In this document: in pieces, positions 22,973 to 34,651 of the stretch | Layout: every line of letters starts with the position of its first letter | Numbering within the stretch: the stretch's first letter is position 1 | Assembly (NCBI GenBank): GCA_020466095.1 | Contig: CM035807.1 | Location: forward strand, 27,415,380 to 27,479,379 | Origin: Chlorops oryzae | Lineage: Eukaryota > Arthropoda > Insecta > Diptera > Chloropidae | Direction of reading: 5' to 3' | DNA length: 64,000 bases | The notes under the pieces: generated by a model | Databases searched by the model: none | What the model was told of the DNA's origin: nothing | What the model saw: only the letters and a program-made list of their open reading frames with translations | Program-made: the position numbers and the translations under genes

Positions 22973-23430
22973 TAGTGTTTGACCGAAACAAGATTTTTTG
23001 CCGAAACCGAATCTTCGGCTGCTAACTCAGTTTCGGCCGAAACCGAAACCGAACCTTTGGGCGGACACAATTTTTTACCTTAAAATAAGAAAATGCATGA
23101 GATGATTTGAGAGAGTCAAAATTCCTTGTAGGTCATCCCTTCAAAAAGGCTTAAGTTCATTCAAAGGATAAAAAAAGCTTAAAACGTAAATAAGTTATTT
23201 CAAACAGAAATAACCGCGTGCCAGCTTTTGTCAATGAATAAGTTGAATAAATTGATTTAACTAATATGGATTAATAAAAGGAAGTAATATTTTATATTTA
23301 AACCGTATTTTAAATACCAAACTAAAAATTAAATCATGGTTTAAACTTCATTTGGCGTAGCCGAATATTCCATTTTTTTGGCCGAAACCGAAATTGGCCA
23401 AACCGAAACATGGGAAATGGCCAAACCAAC
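22973..23430. mobile_element. Degenerate hAT-like element rich in CCGAAAC words
   Basis: Starts tagtgtttgaccgaaac, which resembles the end of the element at 40647 (tagtgtccgaccgaag). Many ccgaaaccgaa and ttcggc words follow, on both strands. I could not find a matching right end or an 8 bp duplication, so it is truncated or decayed. Confidence 0.4.
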
Positions 23431-24002
23431 CTTTCCAAAATTTTTTTGTTATTTATTTAGGAAAAAAATCTGGAAGAAAATAGGCATTGCCAAATTTTTA
23501 GTTGAAAGGCACCCCGATGGTTTTTAACCCGTGCGTAAATTCCAGTCCCCTTCAAATTTTTAACGGCGTTGGAAGTTATTTAAAAAATCACGCCACCAAT
23601 TGGTAGTCTTTTTCCTTGGAATACGCGCACCATAAGCTTATTTTTTCGGTAACCTAGGAAATACTCCCTTTTTATCTTTTTTTGCCAATTTCGCCAAAAT
23701 TGATGTAGAAAGAAAAATTTAATTGAAAATTTAAAAAAGAATATAATTTTATTTTCATTTTTACGTTTTAAAAATTAAAAATGGAATTTTTCATTTTAAA
23801 TTAATAAGTCAAAGAGATTTCAAAAATTTCCAAAAATGGTGTGAACTTAATGCCCATTTTATGTCGTAAAACATTCCGTAAATTGCTTTCAAAGAATTTT
23901 TTTTAAATTTTAACAAAACCAAATAAAATTTTCCAAATTCACCTTCCGTCATTTTTTAAGAAACAATTAATTTGGAAACTAGCAATAGCCATTTTTGAGC
24001 AA
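23431..24002. other. AT-rich spacer, no gene
   Basis: Nothing recognisable. The next element's TTAA starts at 24003. Confidence 0.45.
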
Positions 24003-24646
24003 TTAAGGGCAGCTGCGAATAACGTTGTAAGTGGCAGAATTCAAATTGTTCACAATTCGCAAAAAACGTTTTAAAATAAGAAGACAATTTCTGTATTTTT
24101 TTTTTAATTTAATATCAAAGTATTTAGTTTAAAAAACCATTTTAGTAAAAAAAAATTGTGTAATTATAATATTTGTTTAGTAAATGATATATTGTATCAT
24201 TTTAAAATGGAAGAACGTTTCATATCCAAAACTCGTTGCTTGTTAAAACGTTATTCCACGTTTCGCAAAAGAGAGTACGATGTCATTTGAAACGTTATTG
24301 GATAAAAAATACTTCTTCCAAAGAAATTTTCTTCCATTAGCTTCTGTGTCTGAAATAAAGGATACATCATAGAGATTTAAAAAATAATTTATTACAAAAA
24401 ACTATATAACAAAAACATAAATCCAGTATTTTTTTTTTTTTTTAACGTTTTATTATTTATTGGATCACTCCTCTAATATAGGAGTCTAGCAATAAGTTTT
24501 TAAATCTTACACCTAATTGGACAATACTACAAGTTAGTAATAAATTCATTGCGGGCCTCGGATACCGAAAACTGGGCTTTGCTGATGTGTGAAGAAACAC
24601 GTGTAATATTGACGATACGGAAACGAAGATTTTAAGCAGCTAGGCT

Positions 24647-24802
24647 GTGCGTGGATTGCAAGGGTGCATGGAGTGCACCCACCGAGTAGACGATCAGCTA
24701 GGAAAGCTGAGTTTATGAATGTGCGTGGATTGCAAGGGTGCATGGAGTGCACCCACCGAGTAGACGATCAGCTAGGAAAGCTGAGTTTATGGATGTGCAT
24801 GG
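24647..24802. repeat. 74 bp tandem repeat with hairpin at LINE 3' end
   Basis: Two full units begin at 24647 and 24721, and a third start lies at 24795 (gtgcatggattgcacc). Each unit contains gggtgcatggagtgcaccc, a 7 bp stem with a 5-base loop. It is in the 3' part of the Jockey-like element, between the end of the ORF2 text and the tail. Confidence 0.9.
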
Positions 24803-27464
24803 ATTGCACCTGCTGTTGTAGAACGATTTATAATTGCTGGCCGGTCATTTCTTTTCAATCTCGAAGAGTACGATGTGTTCGATATTCCACGGGCAAGTGG
24901 ATTTACATGTCTGCGCAATTTATTGAAGTATTTCTCTTTGATATTGGTGAACTCTGTTTTAACCAGTTCTACGTTGAGCTCTTTATGGATCCGTTCATTC
25001 GAAACAAACCAAGGAGCTCCTGTTATAGTCCTTAGGATCTTGGACTGTGCTCTTTGCAGGATTTCTATATTCGAAGAGCTGGCATTTCCATACAATTGTA
25101 AACCATACGTCCATATTGGTTTTATAACTTGGTTGTATAGAAGGATTTTATATTCAAGCTTTAGAGGAGAGCGGCTATTTATTAACCAGTGCAGGCTGTT
25201 GGCTTTAAGCTTCATTTGGGTTCTCTTGGCTTCAATATGCTTACGCCATGTCAGTCTTTTGTCCAAATGAATACCGAGATATGTGACTTCCTCACATTAA
25301 GGAAAATGTCTGGAGAAGCTTTTCTATTGAGCGTGAAATTAATGTGTTGACATTTAGGCTCATTAATTTTGATACGCCATTTAGATAACCAGCTTTGGAT
25401 TTCGCTCAAGTGATCTTGGAGCTGAGAAGTTGCGATACTTATGTTCTTGTGCCGACTAAGTACCGCTGCGTCATCAGCAAATGTTGAAATAATATTCTAT
25501 CGTTATTTGGAATATCTGCTGTGTATACAAGGTAAAGAAAAGGCCCAACAACACTCCCTTGGGGGACTCCCGCGTATATTTGAAAGGTTTTTGTACTAAA
25601 TGAGTTATGTCTTACTTGATACGTTCTATGTTTTAAGTATGACTCAAAGATCGCGTGAAAATTAAAGGGAAGTAATCTTCTGATTTTGTATAACAGTCCG
25701 TCATGCCAAACTTTATCGAACGCTTGTTGCACATCAAGGAATACTGCAGAGCAGTACTCCCGATTTTCATAGGCAAGTCTTATTTCATTTGTAATCCGAT
25801 TTACCTGTTCAATAGTACCGTGTTGTTTTCTAAACCCGAATTGATGTGGAGGGATAATGTTCTGCTCTTGCAGATAAGGTGTTAATTTAGCTATGAGTAA
25901 CTTTTCGAATAACTTTGAGAGACAAGGCAGGAGGATAATTGGTCCATAAGAGGATGTTTGGGTAGGATCTTTTCCTGGCTTAGGCACCATTTTAATAACC
26001 GACCGTTTCCAATCTTTTGGGAAGTAGCTGACTTCAATAATTGCATTAAATAAGACTGTGAAAAACTGTACTGCTACGAATGGTATATTTTTTAAATTTT
26101 TGGAGTGACAAGATCATGTCCCGGGGCTTTTTTGCAGACAAGTTCATTTTTTATGATACCGACAATTTCTCTTGAACTGATTTGTATGGAAATTCTACGA
26201 GTGTTTTCGGACAAAGTTGGGAGAACATGCTCAGCATTGCTCGGATTCGGTTGGAATACCTTATTGAGGTGCAAAGCAAAAACCATAGCTTTCTCTTCAT
26301 CTGAGCGCGCCCATCCACTGTTGAGACACCGAACGGGTGTTTCACTCTGTACTGGGGTCTTCATAGAGCGGCTTGCCAACCACAAGGAACTACGATTTGA
26401 GCCTCTGGGCGTAAGGTTCTCGACAAAGTTGCGGGTTTTACATTCTTTCTCCCTATTTAAACTTGCTCTTAGCTTTTTTTCTACTTCTTTTAGCTTGTTT
26501 TTGGCCAACGGAGAACGGACCCGCTGCCATTCGCGCCTGAATCTTCGTTTTTCTGCGACGAGATTTTCAATTTCCCTATTAGAGAAGGCGTGTTTTGTTC
26601 TATATTTAGTATGAGGAGTCGATTTTTGTGCTGCTGATGCCAAATAAGAGTTAAAAACAGTTACGGCATCGTCAATATGATCAATGCATTCAATTTTATA
26701 CTTAGTATGAATATGCGCACTTATGTGCTTTTTGTATTTTAACCAATTTGTGCCTGCATCTGTTAAGCTGGGTGGGCGTTCTACTGGTTCCGGATATTTG
26801 TTCAAAACTAATACAACTGGGGAATGATCTGAGGAGAGGTCGGTTGTTGCTTTTGCAGAAATAAGCTCTCTTGCAATACCTTTAGTTATTCCGAAATCTA
26901 AGAGGTCTGGAATTTTTTGGAGATCTGTTGGCCAATAAGTTGGCTGTTTTGGAGATACAAAGTCTAGAGAATTGTTTTTATTGACAATTGCCTTGTATAA
27001 TTGCTGACCCTTAGGATTGCACGTTCTGGAACCCCAGAAAATGTGCTTTGCATTATAGTCTCCTGCTGCTAGGAACTTATCACCTAATGTCTAAAAGAAG
27101 TCTAAGAACATTTTTTCGGTTATGCTAAAACGAGGTGGGCAATAAATCGCCGATGGAACCAGATTTTTACCTCTCACTATTACGCAAAGCGTTGTTGCCT
27201 GAAGGAAATCATAACTATAAGAATCTAGAATAAAATGTTGTATTCTTCTACGAATAAGTATACCCGTGCCTCTATGCCCTTGCCATCTGGGTGGTTGGTT
27301 TGATAAAATATATACCCGGGGATTGAGAAGAAATTTTTGTTTGTTAAATGTGTTTCAGAGAGAAGCATAACGTCAACTTCTTCCTGATTTAAGAAATTCT
27401 GAATTTCTAGCTTATGCTTGGGTAACCCGTTCGAATTCCAGGCACAAATTTTTAGGAAATTCAT
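24787..27464 (-). pseudogene. LINE ORF2 endonuclease/reverse transcriptase
   Basis: Starts with an APE endonuclease (ICAWNSNGLPKHK, then MLLSETHLTN). A region with REKECKTRNFVENL and SLWLASRSMKTP (26092-26805) precedes RT. The RT (25439-25990) has VPKPGKDPTQTSSYGPIILL, AFDKVWHDGLL and AGVPQGSVVGPFLYLVYTADIP. The TFADDAAVLSRHK box sits in another frame just after 25490. The C-terminal part (24787-25266) has TWRKHIEAKR and KPIWTYGLQLYG, typical of the Jockey clade. Several frameshifts and stops make it inactive. Confidence 0.93.
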
Positions 27465-28497
27465 ATTTTAGCCAAAAGTGCTGTCATTAATTGTGTTTGC
27501 ATTTGCACAATTCTGTCGAGTGAGCTTTGCATTGTTTGCATAAATTGGGACAAACTTTGAGTTAGAGTAGATATCATTATCTCAAGACTACTGTTGTTGT
27601 TAGTAGGAGCACTAATAGGGGTCGCGGGTTTTAGTGCATTTGCATAAGAAACTCCTGGAGTTACGGGGTTCAAATTAAGGTTGTGAGAGGAGAATGGTAC
27701 CGAAACAGTAATATTTTTTGTAGGATTACGAGCTGATTCCTTTTTAATGTTGATTCGTTTTTCAGATCTTGATAAACTAACAACCTCTGAAATTTGCAGA
27801 ATGATTTCCATCGCAGTTACTACATTTAAGTAAATTGCGATCATTTTTTGATTTTTTATCACAGACTGAGCTGTGATGAAGCTCGCCACATATTACACAC
27901 ACGGTGCGCAATGTACAATACGAATTTGTGTGTCCAAATTCTTGGCAGTTGGCACATTGTATGGGACCATTTCTTTTATGTGGCTCTTCTACCGTTATTT
28001 TACGATGCAACAGGAATTGCAAATTTTTATATCGGATGGATTTCGTTTTTTTTTAAGCTTTAAGTTGTCCGGCAACAGATCAACTTTAAACATAGGCTGA
28101 GGAATTTTAGCTTTGTTAAATATATTTATAACCGATCTTGCGTGAAAACCATTCTCTTCTAGCGCACTCTTTATTTCGTTTGTGTCAACATCTGCTTCAA
28201 TACCTTTGATCACCACTGTAATACCTTTGCTACTCTTTAGCTGGTATGTGTAAAAATTTATTCGCTCCTTCAACCTTTTACAACTTTTCGGTAACTGTCT
28301 TCCGTATTTGTTTGAATTTTAGTTTCATGGATATTACCCCTAGTTAAGGGAACTACGTAAAAGTTGCTATTTCCTAATAAATTAGCTAATTTGTCAACAA
28401 TTGCATTCGAGCTCCGCTCGCGCAAATAGATTTGGGGCGGTTTAAATACTTTTTTTTGGTTGATTTTCTGTTGAATTTTCATCAGAAATTGCAGCAA
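27461..28497 (-). pseudogene. LINE ORF1 (Gag-like) with CCHC knuckles
   Basis: Four open pieces in three frames. They cover FKPPQIYLRE and the TNTEDSYRKVVKG region, the NFYTYQLKSSKGITVVIKG domain that precedes knuckles in Jockey-type ORF1, and three zinc knuckles beginning CANCQEFGHTNSYC, CVICGELHHSSVC and CSNCDGNHSANFRGC. The tail is Ser/Thr/Gln-rich. ORF1 binds element RNA. Frame changes near 28270 and 28020 and around 27850 break it. Its stop overlaps the ORF2 start at 27464. Confidence 0.88.
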
Positions 28498-28514
28498 GTG
28501 GAGCGAACCGATTA

Positions 28515-29570
28515 CCAGTATGAAACGAAAATTCTTTTCAATAACTTAAAACTAAACTTCAAAAATATTGCAAAATTTAAACGTTTGTCCCGAAGGAGCT
28601 GCTTTATATAATTTGTCCGTATTATGTTTCTTTTAGAGTAAAGATTAAACATTGACCATGATTTAGTAACACTACGATTTTTTCGTAATCTTAGAATATT
28701 TGGATCATCGGTTGAAATCTGAAGCCATCGGGCATCCGTTATTTTGCATTTTGGGCCTTTATATAAATTGTTTTTGCCAGCATCAAAATTTTTAAAATCA
28801 ATTAGGCCCATTTGGTGAACCTTAAATGGATTCGATGTCCGCGCAGACTCAATTAAACGACATACATCTTCTGGAATAAAAAGTTTTGAGGTTTTCTTTT
28901 TTTTCTCAATCAGAGCAAAATCTCGATCACATGGAAGAAAGCTGTGGCCAGATGTTAAAAATTTTTGGTTTATCTCAGAAAAGTACTTCGTGAGAAGGTT
29001 GTGACACAACGAAATCATGGTCCAGTTGTTATTCAGTCCAACGCATCTATCGGACCATATTATTAATTTTCGAATTTCCCCCTTTTTTTAGCAAATCTAC
29101 ATACCTGAAATGTGTGGCAAATCATTTTTCTGCAAACTCGCTCTTTTCTACCGTTCCCGCTCAGCAAAAAGTAATGAACACTTACGTTGCGGTACGAAAT
29201 TCCGTATTTGACTCTTCTTCTTTTAGGCTCTTTCAGTTCGATTAAACTTGATAAAAAATCCATTTGTTCATTGTGCTGTATGCTAAATCTTTTACAATAA
29301 AAGCAACATCGACAATCACAAACCTATAAAATTATAATTTCAATGAAACATAGTTTTATGTGCACTTGAAACGTTATTCCATGTTACCTGGTCAGGAGCG
29401 TTTTTTTCAGGTAAACTCTTATTTTTTCTTGAAATATAAGCTTTTTCACTATTTCTTAACCTTTTAATTCTATTGTCTTTCCAATTTTCGACATTAGCTT
29501 TTCGTTTTGTACCTCGGTGGCACTTGTCAATTAAATTTGATAATTCAGATCGCATCATTTTGTTATGCAC
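28515..29570 (-). pseudogene. DUF7869-like gene remnant of the TTAA transposon
   Basis: Exon 1 runs from 29570 and ends at PEKNAPDQ, where CAG|GTAACA forms a donor. A short intron of about 60 bp ends tttatag near 29328. Exon 2 begins with a Cys cluster (VCDCRCCFYCKRF) and continues through SLIELKEPKRRR to HTFQ, with a second donor CAG|GTATGT near 29105. The C-terminal part shows SDRCVGLNNNW, then SGHSFLPCDRDFALIEKKKK and ARTSNPFKV. From memory, this order and these motifs match large uncharacterised insect proteins of the DUF7869 type (usual motif SDxCxGQNxN). The middle is deleted and the GQN motif is altered, so this copy is not functional. Calling it the element's transposase is inference. 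Confidence 0.6.
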
Positions 29571-29749
29571 TTACAACGTTCTTCGACTGACTGACTCTTT
29601 CTAATTGCGATTTGATCGATCTAAGGTGGAAAATTTTGGATGCTTTGTTGTTGGAGCAATGTAAAAGAAGCATGTCAAAGAGAATATGCAAAAAAAAAAA
29701 CGGTTTTTCAAAAATTGGCGTTTGCAACGTTATTCGCGGCTGTCCTTCA

Positions 29750-30041
29750 ATTATTCATTAGATTTTTTTTTTTAGATCGGACAACAGTGTTTTTTTTTTG
29801 TTTGCTTTTATTAAAACAATTAAAAAACATTAAAAAAAACTTCTAAGAAAATTTGAATGATTGCCTAATAATAAAAATCCCAAAAAGGGGAAAAATCTAT
29901 GCGTTTTAAATAAAAATAACCCCTTAATAATTCAAAACGTATGAAGCAGTAACATTCTACCAAAAATTTACTAGCTACGGTAAAACATGCCCCTTCCGTA
30001 AAATTTGATGAAACTTTTCATGGGACTTATTTTCAATAGTA
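29750..30041. other. AT-rich spacer, no gene
   Basis: Nothing recognisable. Confidence 0.4.
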
Positions 30042-30125
30042 CAGTGCACTGGGGATAACGTCAACCCTCTATTCCGTGAACACCCCAAAACGTCAACACT
30101 TTTCTATTTACATTGACTATTCTAA
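30042..30125. mobile_element. pogo-like MITE end (fragment)
   Basis: ta|cagtgcactggggataacg followed by repeats of cgtcaac. Nearly the same start is seen at 55247. A TA precedes it. The opposite end was not found. Confidence 0.4.
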
Positions 30126-30149
30126 AACTTCAACACATAAAAGCTCTAA

Positions 30150-30919
30150 AAGGAAAACTCTGGGTAATAGAAAATTTTAGCTGGAATGACATAAAGAATG
30201 TCCCTCGCGATTACTACCTCGACGTGGTGAGGGGGCCCAGTACGTGTGATGAATCTCCGAGCGATGCCGGACAGGGCCACCCATACCGGTAAGGTCGTCA
30301 GAGGAGCACTGAAGCTAAAAGTAATCAGGGCAATTTTCGGGAACAACGCCCCATTGTCGAGCATGTAGACGAATCAATTCATGTCAGAGAAAACCATCCA
30401 GCAACCTTGACCTCCCAACCCACGATTGGAAGGTGGTGAAGGTTGGTGAGCCCAGCGGTAGCATGCGCGAGGCACTCATCGTGCTAAATGAAGGGTCCCT
30501 CGCGCCATTGCGGGAGAGGAAGAGTGTGGTCAACTACGGTCGACCACCCTTCGCATCTACAAGGGTGATAAAGGGAGCAACGCGGAAAGCGGCTCAGCAT
30601 CCGTTCCCTCTGCACTAGAGCAGGGAACTACGTGTTCTGCCGAGCAAACGGAGGACCTGGCGGGGAAAGAGTAGGTCCTGCACTCCGATGGCGGAGGCAG
30701 CACCACTTCGACCTCGAAACTAGCGGGGGATTTCTTCGACATTGTTCTGGCTTCAGAGCAAGAAGAAGCCCTCCTTTCGTCTGGGGAGGATGACCTGGAC
30801 CAGACAGCCATCTGCCAGTTCAAGGATGGTGGAGGTAGTGCAAATTAACTTTCATCATTCAAAAGCCGCCTCAGCAGCCCTACTTCTCCGCCTGAACGAA
30901 ACAGCGGAGGACAACTGTT
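30150..30919 (+). pseudogene. LOA/R1-like LINE: ORF1 end and ORF2 start, cut by gap
   Basis: A GC-rich island. ORF1 text DWKVVKVGEPSGSMREALIV and LNEGSLAPL..VVNYG fits, from memory, the DUF4780 domain found in ORF1 of insect LINEs. After a frame change, an acidic tail (EEALLSSGEDDLDQ) runs to a stop at 30848. An overlapping ATG at 30826 opens MVEVVQINFHHSKAASAALL, which is like the first strand of LINE endonucleases of the LOA/R1 type. The rest is lost in the N gap. ORF1 has frame changes near 30600-30650. Confidence 0.6.
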
Positions 30920-31019
30920 NNNNNNNNNNNNNNNNNNNNNNNNNNNNNNNNNNNNNNNNNNNNNNNNNNNNNNNNNNNNNNNNNNNNNNNNNNNNNNNNN
31001 NNNNNNNNNNNNNNNNNNN
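30920..31019. other. Assembly gap (100 N)
   Basis: Exactly 100 N. It cuts a LINE on its left and a DINE-like fragment on its right, so repeats probably caused the break. Confidence 0.98.
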
Positions 31020-31120
31020 CGCTTTGCACGCTTTGGACTGTTTAAAGAAATGTTCAAACATACATTTATGTGTCGGGTATTGTAATGTCCAGCTCGCCTG
31101 ACTATAACACCCTTATATGT
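31020..31120 (-). mobile_element. DINE/mini-me-like family 2, 5' fragment
   Basis: On the minus strand it reads aagggtgttatagtcaggcg, then gacattacaatacccgacac, as in the 5' ends at 6651, 31260 and 32671. The rest is lost in the gap. Confidence 0.7.
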
Positions 31121-31259
31121 TTATATTTATAACACATTATCGCTTGATTTCTCAAAAAAGGGGTGAGAGGGATAATAAAGATTTGGAAAGCATTACATAT
31201 CGAACAAAAAAGGAGAAATTGACATCTGAACAAAACAAAATTGTGGAAATCAATCTAAA

Positions 31260-32133
31260 ACAAGTAAGGGTGTTATAGTCAGGCGAGCCTGACAATAGAA
31301 TACCCGACACAGACACACGTGTTCAAATAATTTTTAATATCAAGAGGTGTTTAAGGCCATATGGGGGCACAATACACCGACTTTTGTTATATTTCTTTAT
31401 GAAAACTGCCCCTCTGACACGCCCACTTTTCCAATTTTTTGGAATTCTAATCGGAGGCTTAGATATACCCTCAAATCCTAAGTTTCATTGAAATATTTGA
31501 AAAAAGTCAGACTTTGAGGCAGTTTTGAGATTTTTGTGACAGACCCTAGTACTGGAGGTACCCTTAATAATGGACCGATCTAGGAAATTTTTTGGGAGAA
31601 TGTTTATGGCTACAAAAGAAGCATAAGTGCCAACTTTCGTTCAAGTCCCATTTGAAGTTCGGGTGTAGGGGAAAATTTTCGAAAAACGCCTTTCTGCCAC
31701 GCCCACTTTAAAAAATTTTTGGAAATCGTATTACTTGCCTTGAAACATGTTCAAATATCAAATTTCATCAAAATATGTTGAAAAACTTCGAGTTTAGAGC
31801 AGTTTTTGTGATTTTCGTAACAGACCCTAGTACTAGAGGTACCCCTAAAAATGGTCCGATCGGGTCCATTCTCGAACTTGTTCTTACTCATGTCCCCGTG
31901 AGCACGCATACCAAATTTTGTCAAGATAGCTCAACTCCTTCGATAAGATAACTGTATACAAACAGACGGACAGACGGACAGACGGATAGACGGACGGACA
32001 TGTCTAAATCGAATCTCCTGGTGACGCTGATCATTTCTATATACATTTTGTATGGTCTATCTCGACTGGTTCTGGGTGTTACACACAACCACACAAACGC
32101 AATATACCCTCGACACAGAGTGTGTCGGGTATA
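31260..32133 (+). mobile_element. DINE/mini-me-like element, family 2, copy 2
   Basis: The 5' end acaagtaagggtgttatagt has a perfect tcaggcgagcctga palindrome. The body repeats cagaccctagtactg, a (GACGGACA)n tract lies at 31964-32000, and the terminal hairpin ends tgtgtcgggtata. Near full length and without a coding region. Confidence 0.8.
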
Positions 32134-32670
32134 ACCAGTTACTTCGGCACGAGTTTTGTGTTTCAATTTCGCTGTTTTCGCCAAATCGCATTTCTTGCTT
32201 GGTAAGATATAGGCAAGTGAGTTTTTTCTTTACTTTGAGTGGTCGTGGCACTCAAAAATGTATAACTTATTCCTTTATTGGAGGTGAAAGATAACCCGTA
32301 TGCTGAATTTCAAGTCCATAGGTTCAAAAATGCCGATTTTAGAAAATCCCGTTATATGGGGGATGGAGTGTTGGTGTGTTCAGATTTTCGGGATTTTTTC
32401 AAATTCTCTTAATCTCATCGAAAGAAACGTCCATGCCAAATTTTGTTGCTCTGGGGCAACTCTTTCTATTTTTTTGCCAAGAAATGTATGGATTCACAAC
32501 ACTGTACGTTGTATGGCCGAAAGTAGAAGGGGTTGTTGAGCTTACGTCGTTGAAAGCATTCTCATTAAGATATTTTTTTTTAAAGATAAGTTTATATATC
32601 TACAAAAACAGCAACTACAAATGAAAGTTACAATAACAACAATTACACCCGATACGCATTACAAAAATAA
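32134..32670. other. Spacer between two family 2 elements
   Basis: It contains the phrases catgccaaattttgttg and tgaatttcaagtccatagg, which resemble the style of DINE-like bodies, but no element ends are seen. Possibly a fragment of another family. Confidence 0.35.
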
Positions 32671-33525
32671 ACAAGTTAGGGTGTTATAGTCAGGCGAGCC
32701 TGACAATAAAATACCCGACACAGACAAACATGTTTAAATAATTTTTGAACAACGCCCAAAAAACAGGACCACTAAGTAAGAATATTCAAGAGGTTTTTTG
32801 TTAAATTTCTTTATGAAAACCGCCCTTTGCCACGCCCACTTTTCCATTTTTTTTTTTGCAATTCTAATCAGAGGCTTAAATATACACTCAAATTCTAAGA
32901 TTCATTAAAATATTTTGAAAAACTCCGATTTTGAGGCAGTTTTGGGATTTTTGTGACAGACCCTAGTACTGGAGGTACCCTTAATAATAGACCGACCAAG
33001 GAAATTTTTTGGGAGGATGTTTATGGCTACAAAGGAAGCATAAGTGCCAAATTTCGTTCAAGTCCCATTTTAGTTTCGGGTGTAGGGGACAATTTTCGAA
33101 AATCGCCCTTCTGCCACGCCCACTTTTAAAATTTTTGGAAATCGTATTACTTGCCTTGAAACATGATCAAATATTAAATTTCATCAAAATTTAATGAAAT
33201 ACTTATATTTTAGAGCAGTTTTTGTGATTTTCGTAACAGACCCTAGTACTGGAGGTACCCCTAAAAATGGTCCGATGGGGTCCATTCTCGAACTTGTTCT
33301 TACTCATGTCGCCGTGAGCACGCATATCAAATTTTGTCAAGATAGCTCAACTCCTTCGATAAGAAAACTGTATACAGACAGACGGACGGACATGTCTAAA
33401 TCGAATCTGCTGGTGACGCTGATCATTTCTATATATATTTTGTATGGTCTATCTCGACTGGTTCTGGGTATTACACACAACCACACAAACGCAATATACC
33501 CTCGACACAGAGTGTGTCGGGTATA
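32671..33525 (+). mobile_element. DINE/mini-me-like element, family 2, copy 3
   Basis: Same parts in the same order as copy 2, with a very short (GACGGACGGACATG) tract at 33379-33393. It ends tgtgtcgggtata. Confidence 0.8.
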
Positions 33526-34643
33526 AACATCATATTTTATGTGAATATGTGCAGTTCTCACTGGCGTCCTGAACGTGTAAATGTAATTAAAGCCTTCATT
33601 CATTCCCCTCTCTCACTCGATGCCCTTTACCTATACACACATGAATGTTCATATGCTTAACTGTACTTAAGTACATGCGTACCTTATGTGTAATGAAAAA
33701 AAAGGAGAAAATTTCACATATTTTTCATCCGCCATTTTACTCTCCGAGGCCTATAAATGAATAAAATAAACCGATTTAAATGTTAAGCACTCTCGTTACC
33801 TCATTTGCATTTGCATTTAATGAATTGATCCTTCATATGTGGCCATTATATAATATAATGTAAGTGCAGTATGTCCAGTGGTCAGCGATGGGAGGGAGCA
33901 AGTATTTACGGATGTGCCATGTAGGTACATTCGATGCAGCTCTGATACATTTAAGTAGCTCAGAGGGCAATTAAGTCTGGTTTATCTCATCATTATGAAG
34001 TGATTATTCTAAAAATGGTTAGTTGCATTGAATTCATTCTATTGAAAAGCATTTTAAGCTTAAGGACGAGTGGGTTTTAAAAGGAATTACTAGTGAACAT
34101 GAAGAGACGCTTTTATGGAGATCGGGTCGAGTGTGAAAATTCACAATAACCCTTGAGGAAAGTGTGAAAATACTATTTACTGTATTAAATATTTTTCTTT
34201 ACGATGTCCTTTCAAAATGTAAAAACATTAAATAAAAATTTTTTGTTTTTTGGAATGAAAACTTTATAGAAAACAGTAACGGAGGAACTGAAGTTTGAAA
34301 GGCCGGCTCTTCACGGTGTTAAGAAAATAATAGTTTGTATTGGTAGTGGCTAATTAGGGTTTCAGTTGCCTAAAACCGCTCCCACTTAGGAATATTTTCC
34401 GAACATTATACAAGTACTTGCTGATCCCTCGAACTTCGTACCGCCTCAAGAGAAAATAATGTATGAAAAATCAGTTACCAACTTCAAGCAGATCTCTTTG
34501 AATCCTTCTGTCTCCCTCTTTTTTCACGACGTTTAATAAAAAATGTGTCTCCATTTTAATAAAAAACCAGTCCGATAATTTTGGAAATAAGACGTAACGG
34601 CTAAAATTTTTGTTGTTGTTTTTTTTTAAGTAACATTGTTCAC
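33526..34643. other. Unique AT-rich sequence, no supported gene
   Basis: Looks like fly intergenic or intron DNA. No repeat ends or coding motifs seen. Confidence 0.45.
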
Positions 34644-34651
34644 AGGGCGGG

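Larger units (their letters stand above)
24430..28514 (-). mobile_element. Jockey-like LINE, 5'-truncated, in the TTAA transposon
   Basis: The poly-A tail shows as a poly-T run at 24430-24443 on the plus strand. A 7 bp target duplication ccagtat flanks it (24423-24429 and 28515-28521). It carries ORF1 with zinc knuckles and ORF2 with endonuclease and RT, both broken. The 5' end starts inside ORF1. The insertion cuts the C-terminal end of the host transposon's gene. Confidence 0.9.
24007..29745 (-). mobile_element. TTAA-flanked DNA transposon split by a LINE
   Basis: The left end gggcagctgcgaataacgtt and the complement of the right end (ggacagccgcgaataacgtt) match with two mismatches over 20 bp and agree for a few bases more. 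TTAA precedes the left end (24003-24006) and TTCA, a one-base change from TTAA, follows the right (29746-29749). Subterminal copies of acgttattcc and acttacaacgtt occur on both sides. Without the Jockey insertion it is about 1.65 kb. It holds fragments of a spliced gene on the minus strand. TTAA targets are known for piggyBac and Kolobok elements, but the gene is neither type that I can recognise. Confidence 0.7.

Noticed and set aside
24664..27464. Plus-strand ORFs of 60-169 codons
   Set aside because: They are shadows of the LINE ORFs on the minus strand.
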